Assembly: GCA_009746045.1 (NCBI GenBank)
Contig: RPFO01000103.1
Coordinates: 2,085,857 to 2,149,856 of the forward strand
Source of the DNA: Mesostigma viride
Taxonomy: Eukaryota > Streptophyta > Mesostigmatophyceae > Mesostigmatales > Mesostigmataceae
DNA length: 64,000 nt
Direction of reading: 5' to 3'
Under the pieces are notes generated by a model, which worked only from the letters and a program-made list of their open reading frames with translations, had not been told where the DNA came from and did no database searches. Both the position numbers and the translations under genes were made by a program. This document shows positions 50,831 to 59,389 of this stretch, in pieces (the stretch's first letter is position 1; the number at the start of each line of letters is the position of its first letter).

Positions 50831-50999
50831 GAGAACCATTGCTGCGATCGCTCTCCTAATAATTATCGCTCTTCTAATAAATATACCCATTTCCCCGAAT
50901 TAAAGTTTATTCCCGCGTTATTCCCGGTGTTTGGCTATTTGTCGGATACCTGGGTTAACTTAACTTATATGGAAATTAAAAAACACCCATTTCACCGGA

Positions 51000-51335
51000 A
51001 GTTTATATTCCCCCGTAGACTTTTCGTGATAGACTCGGCATGGACATGTGCTACACTAGATCGACGTGACGGGCTCACACCCGGGCAGCCTCCTGGTTTG
51101 TCCTTAATATGGAGGCAGATGGTACGCAAGGATAGATGGCAAGTAGTGATGAAGGAGACCACCCCCAAGTCTGTGGGGGCTCCGCGTGTGACCGCGTATG
51201 GTATTCATAGCGATTCGGGCTGAGGTGCCCACACCCCTGTAACTAGGACCTAGATAGCTTACACCATCCATTCCATCGATCCCAGGTTCCCCTCCCACTG
51301 AGGACTTATGCTCACGTGACGCAGTCACGTGTCTT
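51000..51335 (+). mobile_element. LINE 3' UTR copy
   Basis: Inverted copy of 36210-36510: CGTGATAGACTCGGCATGGA, GGAGGCAGATGGTACGCAAG, CCTAGATAGCTTACACCATC. It ends GCTCACGTGACGCAGTCACG then TG and an AT-rich tail, exactly like the end of the 36-38 kb LINE. Confidence 0.75.
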
Positions 51336-51429
51336 GGTAATGAACTAATTACTTAATTATTCCCGCGCGGGTTTGCTGATACTCATTTCCCATTTCACCT
51401 CTCTGGTCTATAACTGGATAATAAATATA

Positions 51430-51600
51430 CCCATTTCCCCGAAAAAGTTTATTCCCGCGCCGCCCCGCGGCGCCGGTGGTCCGACAGGGTTATTAATAAT
51501 AGTGGATCCATATAGGCTGGTCCGACCTTATGGGGGTGGCAAACAGGTGAGAAATGGACTTGACCCCTACATAAGCTAGTCCTATTGCGCACGGTACGGG
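51430..51600 (-). repeat. Inverted copy of the end of the 49.4-50.4 kb element
   Basis: On the - strand TATGTAGGGGTCAAGT, TTTGCCACCCC, TAAGG..GACCAGCC and ATTAATAACCCTGTCGG occur in the same order as at 50255-50360, followed by GGGAATAAAC. Confidence 0.7.
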
Positions 51601-53104
51601 ACACAGTCCTGGTTTAATCCAGGTCGAGAAGGTGTGGGGGGGGGTTGCTGACAAATGTTTAGCTTTGGTACCTAATTTCCAACTCCACTCATCTCCATAG
51701 TGCATATAATGTCTGAACGACTCGACAAAATGTGGATAAGTTAACGGCAGGCTCGCGCTACCCGATGGTGGTGGCACCACTCAGCCTGCCACTGACCACC
51801 CTGCCTTGAGAGCGCTTCCTGCATCCCGCTTACTCTGCATAGTCTTAATTCGCTGCCCGCATGCATGATGATGGGAATGCTCGAGAGCCTTTGCAACTGT
51901 TTGCCATGGTGATGCTTGCGACTGTTTGTCGGTGATGCAACCTGCGCCTCCACCCTGTACGATCGAGGAAGTACTCGCCTACTCTGCAGAGTTCGTCAAG
52001 CCCTCACCAAGATCCTGGGACGCGAGGCGCTGAATGGCTTCACAGCAGCAGATCGAGTTGCAGGGCCTTGCGCAGGATATCTCTCCGCCCAACGGTTCCG
52101 GAGCGCGGCGCAAGACGACCTGTGTGAGGCGGGCCTCCGGCCGGCACTTGTCGATGCCGCAATACTTTTTGGTGGGCCCACGTACGTTCTCGTAATGCCC
52201 GCGTTAGTAGCTAGAGGTTGGTATCATTGCTAGGGTGCCCGCGTTTGCAGTCAGTAGTTTGTAGTTAGTACTAGCAGTGGCCCCGCATGGCATTGCTGTC
52301 TCCGAAACGTCGCATGTTGGCGGGCTAATCAGCCCCTGAGCTGAGTTTCGGCACCCCGTTTTGTGCATCACTCAGACACTCACACTCTCAGGGCCCGGGG
52401 TTTTTCATGCCCATTATGCCTTGAGGATGCACGTGCCAGTTTCATCTGTCACGTGAGGGGCTTGCATGGGATGCACATGGCCTGACAAGCATGTGCCATG
52501 TGGCACGCCTTGTGGGAGCGGCCGCGTGCTCCGTTCCCCCACACATGGCTTGCGCGCCCGTCCCCTTCCCTCCCTCTTGACGGAATGCACCTCACCCGTA
52601 GTAGCCCCCCACGTGCCTCTGAACGTCAACAGGGCGCCCCATGTAATATGCCCTTGATTGCGTGAGCACTGATGCGCGCACAAACCACAGCCGCGTGCAT
52701 ACTGAACACACCGAATCGGCTGCCACATGGCGGCTGGCCAGCTGCTGATTTTATCACGGCCACACACCAGCCCCAAGTTCTCTTCCAAATGCGCCCCAGC
52801 GTACTGTCATGTCACGCTGCGTGAATGCATTGCCCGCCGGCCAGTGTGCCCCTTGTGCGAGGATCGGTAGCAGTTAGTAGTGGCCCCGCATGACACCTCC
52901 ACAAAGACATGGCTCATCGGGTGTGCCCCAGGCCTTGCGTGTGGGTCGGTAGCACGCTTTACCTACCAAGGCCCGCCATGCAGGTCCCGTTGCAGGCGCT
53001 ACCCTGCATGAGCCCAACAGCTGCAGTACGTGAGCAACACGACACGCATGGCAGGGAAGTGGGTGCTTTCCAAGGTATTGTCTGCACGAGAATGTAAAAG
53101 AAGA
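51601..53104. other. Intergenic, nothing recognised
   Basis: Several frames of 60-125 codons, none with recognisable character. 52240-52300 and 52865-52900 share AGTTAGTA..AGTGGCCCCGCATG, a small local duplication. Confidence 0.4.
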
Positions 53105-53410
53105 ACGATCAAAGTACGTGACTGCGTCACATGGGTACCAATAAAAAAACTTTCAAGCACTCTATCGAGGCCAGACAACCAGCGCAGGCCAGAAATCGGA
53201 AGAATCCGGACCATGGTAACTCGAGCCTGCCATTATCTTGTCCGCGTGTTCGAGTCGTTCAGGATGATGATGAATATGAATGGTGATGGAAATGTGAAGC
53301 CTTGTGCATTGAAATTATGGCTGACTTACGTGTAGAGCGACTTAGAGATGACCTAGACGGTGGGGCCGGAAATAGCTTGCTTGATCAGGGCGTGTGTTTC
53401 GAGCACTCTA
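53105..53410 (-). mobile_element. Retroelement end and dispersed repeat, copy 2
   Basis: Begins (+ strand) with ACGTGACTGCGTCACATGGG and TACCAATA, the complement of the shared LINE-type tail, then carries the 235-bp dispersed repeat also found at 50.57 kb. Confidence 0.6.
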
Positions 53411-53456
53411 TAGCCAACAAGGAGGGAGGGCGCCCAAGCTTATCTCACTAGTCAAG

Positions 53457-54497
53457 TACACCCCCCCTTTGACGTTTAAGATTCCCAGGTTTAAGATCTT
53501 GAGACCATGGATTTTGAAATTTTTGGTTTAAGATCGCAGGGATGGTTTTGGCAAAAAGGTCTTAAGTACTGGCACCAACGGATGCCAAGTAGCGGTCAGT
53601 GGTATGCGAGGAGGGGTTAATTGTGCCAACTTCATGTTTAAGATTTTCAACCCTGTCCAGATTCGATTTTTGGTTTGAGATCGCAGCCCTGTTACTCACT
53701 GGTGAGCTGGACATGTCGGCTGTCCGCCTCCCCCGCGCGCGGGGGAAGGCTGGCCCGGCACCCGTGCTCCTCACCTTTAAGTACATGGCGGACAAGCTGG
53801 CGTTCCTTAAATGCCGCAAGAAGCTCTCGGAGACTCGCTTCACGCTGGACGACGACTTGACCCTGGCCCAGCAACAGCGGCGACGCGAGCTATGGCCGAC
53901 CTACCTTCAGCTCCGGCAGAGCGCAAGGGGGAAGCCGGTATACTGGAGGGGGGCGGTCATCCACGTTGACCACAAGCCCTGGCAGCCCCCTCCTGCCACC
54001 TCAGACTAGGAATATATATACCAGTAGTGTAGATTAGTAAGGCTTAGCCTAGCATGTGGCCCACGCGCATGTGCGCCCATAATGGCCCCCATGGATGTTG
54101 CCTTCAGAATTTAGCCACGCCATGCCTATAATGGGACTCCCATGGATGTTGCATTAAGAATTTAGCCATTCTATGCCATGCAGAGAGATGCTCTCTGTCG
54201 AGACGCCACGTCCTAGCTCTTGTATAGCCATGATGATCTTCCTCCCTCACAGGCATGCTCCCCCCTTACCCGGGCATATTAGCGTGATAGACCATGAGGG
54301 TGCAGGTGCCCTGGTGCACCTAGAGCAGGGGTAGCTTACATTCCCACCCTTGCATGAAGTAGCCTAGAATGTATTAAAAGCCATATGCCCCTTCTCAGGG
54401 CTATGTGCTACATCTACTCCCAACGGAGTGATGTTGATAATTAATCGCAGCCCTGGGTCGGTCGGACCCCATTCTTAAACATGAAGGGGGGGGTGTA
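53457..54497. mobile_element. Miniature inverted-repeat element split by a retroelement
   Basis: Left end TACACCCCCCCTTTGACGTT then TAAGATTCCC; right end ATTCTTAAACATGAAGGGGG then GGGTGTA. Without the insert it is about 277 bp. Its uninterrupted relative is at 61848-62141. Both contain several GTTTAAGATC/TCTAAGATCGCAG motifs. Confidence 0.85.
53680..54455 (+). mobile_element. 5'-truncated L1-like retroelement insertion with 12-bp target duplication
   Basis: ATCGCAGCCCTG occurs directly before (53680-53691) and after (54444-54455) the insert, and once only in the unsplit element at 62 kb. The insert (53692-54443) keeps the C-terminal part of an ORF1-like frame open from 53599 to 54009 (LDDDLTLAQQQRRRELW, RGKPVYWRGAVIHVDHKPW), then the family 3' UTR (CCATATGCCCCTTCTCAGGG), and ends TGTTGATAATTA. 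Confidence 0.88.
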
Positions 54498-54744
54498 CCT
54501 CAAGCGGCAGGCCACAAAGGACTCATCATGTCGCAGGCCCAACTGTGGTGCGAAACAACAAGAAGGAGGCTAGCTGTCAACACCAAGCGATGATGCGCCT
54601 CCGCCTGATGGTGGCGGGTTTGAGTAGAATACAAAGGCCTCTCCCAGGGCCTGAGGGGGTTTAGGTGTCAGTACCCAGAGAAGTAAACAAAATTCTGCAC
54701 GAGAAAATAAACAAGGGGCGACAGAAAGTTTTATGTGATAAGGA

Positions 54745-55465
54745 TCAATTAATTAATATTAATATGCACGTGACTGCGTCACGTGGGTGCCAATACAGAA
54801 GTAAAGGAACCTTCAACCCTATATATTAAAAAAATATAATTACTTACAGCAGAGTGAAATCACTCAAACCAAAGCAAACGCCCAGCTATAAACCTATATA
54901 CAGAGCCATGTCAAAGCTCTATACTACGATAAGACCAATGGAAACGCCTAACGGTAGGAACCTAATAGCCCTGCTGCACCGCAAAATCAGCCCGCGTACG
55001 GCGGAGCATGATGTCAGCCATGGCCCGAGTCAGCGCCACCGACAAGCGCTGACGCCAATATGACGTCCAGGTCCGCGCCGACCATGGGGCCCGCTGGCCC
55101 TCCAGGTCCAGCCGGTCCTCCCGGAGCCGGCAACACTCCTTGAAGAAGGCGGAGGTCAGGGGCCCCATGGCCCCAAACTCCTCCAGGACAAAGGGCACCA
55201 CACGATGGTGCCCGACGTCGCCGTAGGCCAGGAGCTTGGCCCGCTCCGCCCGGTCCGCCGTGTAACCTGCCGTGAGGGAGGCCCCAGCCACGTGGCTAAG
55301 AGCCAAGGTCAACCCTATATACACAGCGAGAAGGAGGGAGGGCGCCCTAGCTTCTCTCACTGCCGCAAGTGGGCAGGCCACAGAGCGCTCTCTCCACAGC
55401 ATGGTGCATGCCGGGGCGCAACACTGTGGGTGCAATACAACCAGTGCAATACCATAGGTAGGCTG
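54745..55465 (-). pseudogene. LINE ORF2 C-terminal end and 3' UTR
   Basis: Frame 55471-54962 (-) shows [38 protein letters not shown] and YWRQRLSVALTRAMAD, homologous to the fragment at 3766-4044. Downstream the 3' UTR ends ACCCACGTGACGCAGTCACG then TGCATATTAATATTAATTAA. Left part only; the reverse transcriptase itself is absent. Confidence 0.7.
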
Positions 55466-55649
55466 ATGCATAGCTTATGCTACAAAGGTGAGGTGGGCTC
55501 AAGACGTCGGCTAAGGCGCAAGCTGATGGCCACAAGGTGCCAGAGCTAATTATTGAAGGTACTACAACGCTGTGCGCTAATATCATTTCAAGTGCCGTAC
55601 TGCCTATATCAGCTATCCCATAATCGATTGCCACCATGCATCTAGACAA

Positions 55650-55850
55650 CTAGCTTGAGTGCTCTACCCCGGGGGGGCCCGGGGGGGCTTCCACAGTTTC
55701 TTGTTGACATATATAGAGGTCCCCGCCCCGCCAGTACACTTGGGGCTTCTCGGGGTTGGTCTTGTGGCGGAATTGTAGTCGGGCCACTGATCGCGCGCGT
55801 TGCTGCTGCTGGGCTGGCGTCAGGTCGTCGTACGTCATGATGAGGATGGG
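55650..55850 (-). pseudogene. ORF1-like remnant
   Basis: TYDDLTPAQQQQRARSVARL then NPEKPQVYWRGGDLYICQQE resembles the ORF1 C-terminal motif of the insert at 53.7 kb (LAQQQRRRELW.. and GKPVYWRGAVIHVD). Short and isolated. Confidence 0.6.
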
Positions 55851-57250
55851 ACAGAGGTCTAGCCAGCGCTCTGTGCCGATGAGGGCATTGAGCTCTGCTG
55901 GATGTCATGACCCATGCGAGCAAGTTGCGTCCCAGCAGAAGGTGTGATTGCCTTGCAATTAGAATTCTGTGATACGAATCGCAGGCTAACGTGGTCGCTT
56001 GCCTCTAAAAAGTCCTCACAGTGTACACCGGACCGCTGGGTGTACACTGTGGCCCAGCACCAAGGTCATTTCGAGCTGCATTTGTTGTACTCACCGGCCG
56101 CACCAAATACATGACGCTATTGCAGGAGATCTTCCCACTCCATCGCCGTAAGGGCAGCAACCTGACCAGTATGGGTTGTGCACAGGCGGGGATGAACCGG
56201 CGCAGCAGCTGCGCTGGAGGTGCATGTGTCCTCGGAAGCGCTCTACTACTGGTCACCGCTTCTCTGGCGATGCTGATGCGGCCATCCTGACGGAGGCTTC
56301 TTCCGCATGCTTCTTGCACCAAACCCAGCGCGGTCTCTTCATCCTCTTCAATATCGAGCCGTCCCTAGACGAGTGCTCGATCCGTATACCCTGCCTTGTG
56401 TGAGTTGCTGCTTGCAAACGTCTTGTCGAGCAGTTTGCAGCCCGTCACGATGCCGACAGACCTGCGGGACGGCTGTTGGCTATACTGGATGGATGGCATA
56501 ACGGTCACGGGTAGCAAGTTTCACTCGCGGGCCTAAGCGGTGCACGTGATCAACCAGCTCTTCAAAGTGGCGGAGGCGCAGGCGAGCGTTGGGTCGGGGG
56601 GGCCTCGAAAGGCTGCCGCAGCGGCAGGTCTTCAGCAGGACATCCCAAATATGATACTGACCGGGAGGCCCTTGCCAGACATCGGTGGCTGCGCGCGCGG
56701 TGGGCAATTATGATGTGGCGGTCTGTGGCATGCTCTGTCTAGCTGGTGCCGCCAGCACATTGTCAATAACAACAATTGCATATTATGTAGCAATTATGGC
56801 GCAGCGATTCGGGCCATGGAGCCCGCAGCCCCGCACTGTTAGCACTAGCTAGATATGCTGTTAGCTAGGGAACTCCCATTCCCCCTCCGCCACGATGGCT
56901 GTGAGGACTAATTCACGCTGCGCAATTTTGTGCTTTTGATTTATTAACTTATTATTATCAACTGAGACAACTATTCCTGGGCTCATGCTGTTCCAACGTC
57001 GTGTAAGGACCTAGGGTGGTACTCTGAGAGGAAAGGCACAAATACCGCGGCAGCCTCATGGCTGTCTGTAGGAAGGCCTGCATGGAAGGATCGAGGACGG
57101 CAAAGACGAAAGGGGGCTGATTATGTGGATAGATTGCACACGGCATGCAACTTCACCATTCACTTCTGGCAAGTGCTGGTTGTTTCATTGATGTTACTTT
57201 GCACTCGAAACAAACAATCAGAAGTATTTACTTTGTTGCGAAATGGGTAA
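55851..57250. other. Intergenic, nothing recognised
   Basis: Frames up to 105 codons without recognisable character. This should include the 3' flank of the TIC62-like gene at its right end. Confidence 0.4.
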
Positions 57251-57255
57251 AGCGC

Positions 57256-57263
57256 CTTTATTG
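57256..57263 (-). terminator. Candidate polyadenylation signal
   Basis: AATAAA on the - strand (in TTTTCAATAAAGGCGC) about 590 bases downstream of the TIC62-like stop. A nearer AATAAAG lies at about 57744. Either could serve; no transcript evidence. Confidence 0.25.
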
Positions 57264-57852
57264 AAAATCTTGTAATAAGTTACTTGTTTTGCCTCTAAAC
57301 ACTAACGCATGCAGCAGAAGTTTCAAAAATTTAAGAATGCTGCATGGCTCACGATCTCATTTGCAAGGTTCTGTGCCATGCGCTTCCTGCTCCCTGCAAC
57401 CCCCCATCGTCCCGAATGCCTCTGCTCTGGTATGTGGCTGCACAGTACCGCGGCTTTACCAGTTAACCAGAAAACTATGCAGACACCCACGTACGTGTGG
57501 CTGTCTTGTCCGAACGCAACGCCGGGGAGCACACCAGGGAAAAGTTGCAGATGCCAGCATATCTCCCAGGGTGTGCAGAGCACGCCCCAAACAGTAAAAT
57601 CACTCACCCCCAAATCTCATGGTCAACAATACACCTCTAATCCCTCAAATCCGTTTCTCAAGCCTCCTCCCTTGATAGCAGGGAACGAGCCTCTCCCCGA
57701 TGTCTCCACATTGAAAGCATTGAACACAGTCACCCTTCCCTTTATTCCCCGTGGCCTCGAAGACCACACCATTAGTTTCCTTCAAATATCCCACGCACGT
57801 GCGCCCCTCGGCAGTCACGGCAACGGCTCCTGGGGACATGCTGGTTTATGAT

Positions 57853-58017
57853 CTACTCCTTCTTGGCCAGGGGCGGCGTCGGGGGGGACGGGATTGGGCT
57901 GGTCGGTGGCTTCAGGCCCGGGTACATAGTGTACGGCGACAGGGGGGTCGGGCTGGGCGGCAGGTCCGTCGAGGACTTGGCAGGGGCTGCTTTTGCAGGC
58001 GCAGCCACCTTGGTCGC

Positions 58018-58056
<39 letters not shown>

Positions 58057-59389
58057 CGACGAGGAGGATGAGGACGCCGACGAGGACGCCGACGAGGATG
58101 ACGACGAGGATGACGACGAGGAGGACGACGATGAGGATTCGGAGGTCTGCCAGGGGAACTTGAAGCTTGACAGCATTTCACCAATCGAAGGGGCGGGGGT
58201 GTCCACGGGGGCCACTGCCGGCTTGGCAGCAGCCGGGGTAGCCGCCTTAGCAGGGGCAGCAGGGGCCGCGGCCTTTGCGGGGGCGGCGGGGGCCGGCTCA
58301 GGGGCAGCCTTTGCGGGGGCAGCCTCTGCCTTAGGGGCCGGAGCCGCTGGCTTAGGGGCTTCCTCCTTCGCGGGAGCGGCCGCAGGGGTCTCCTTCTTGG
58401 CCAGGGGCGGCGTCGGGGGGGACGGGATTGGGCTGGTCGGCGGCTTCAGGCCCGGGTACATCGTGTACGGCGACAGGGGGGTCGGGCTGGGCGGCAGGTC
58501 CGTCGAGGACTTGGCCGCGGATTTAGGGGCCGCGGATTTAGGGGCCGCGGATTGAGGGGCCTCGGGCTCCGCCGTTTGCCACGGCCACCGGAACCCGGTC
58601 GCGGCGGGGGCTGGGGCGGGGGCGGGGGTAGGCTTGGGGGCTGGCTTGGGGGCGGCAGCCGCGGCAGGGGCAGGGGCAGGGGCAGCCTTGGCGGCTGGCT
58701 TGGGTGCCTCCTCCTTCTTCTCCTCAACCTTGGCGGCCACGGGGGCCGGCGCAGGGGCCGCGGGCTTGGGCGCCGCCGCCGCGGGGGCAGGGGCGGCCTT
58801 AGCGACTGGCTTTGGTGCCTCCTCCTTCTTCTCCTCCGCCTTCTTCTCCTCCACCTTCGCGGCCGGCTTGGGCGGCTCCTCCTTCTTCTCCTCCTTCACC
58901 TCCTCCTCAGCGCGCTGCCACGGCCACAGCCAGCCGGTCGACTTGGGAGACTCCACCACGATCGGCTCGTCCTCCACCACCTTGGCGGGGGCGGCCTTGG
59001 CCGCGGCAGCGGGCGCAGGGGCAGCCTTGGCGGGGGCGGGGGCAGCTGGCTTGGCCGCCGCTGGTGCCGGCGCAGGAGCTGCCGCCTTAGCAGGGGCAGC
59101 GGCGGGCGTGGGGGCAGACTTGGGGGCCGGTGGGGGAGGCGCGGGCTTGGGAGCAGGGGGGGCGGCCGCGACGGGCTTAGGGGCCGGGGGTGGGGGTGCT
59201 GGCTTGGCCACCGGGGTGGGCTTGGGGGCCTCCTTCGGCTTGGCCACCGGCGCTGCCGTGCTGGTCTTGACCTGCGCAGCGGACGCAGCCTGCTTGGCGG
59301 CGCGGGCCTTGTCCTCCTTGGCCTTGTCCTCTGCCGCACACTTGGCGCGCACGCTGGCCTCCAGCTCACGCTTCTCCGCATCCGTCAGC
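57853..59389 (-). CDS. TIC62: TIC62 terminal exon with FNR-binding-type repeats
   Basis: Acceptor CCCCCCTGCCCAG, starting in phase 2 (CT|G); stop TAG at 57855-57853. 511 residues: [17 protein letters not shown] first, then Ala/Pro/Lys/Glu low complexity. The two FNR-type repeats (complement of 58508-58393 and 57971-57853) differ at only two of about 120 bases. Aromatic-Pro-Trp-Gln motifs: [11 protein letters not shown] (about 58940-58905), [11 protein letters not shown] (about 58598-58562) and [10 protein letters not shown] (about 58170-58134). A Ser run then an Ala run (58133-58020) is encoded by trinucleotide repeats. Confidence 0.93.

Noticed and set aside
51916-52233. 105-codon + frame as a gene
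   Set aside because: No recognisable domain, no splice partners and it lies in transposon-rich intergenic DNA.
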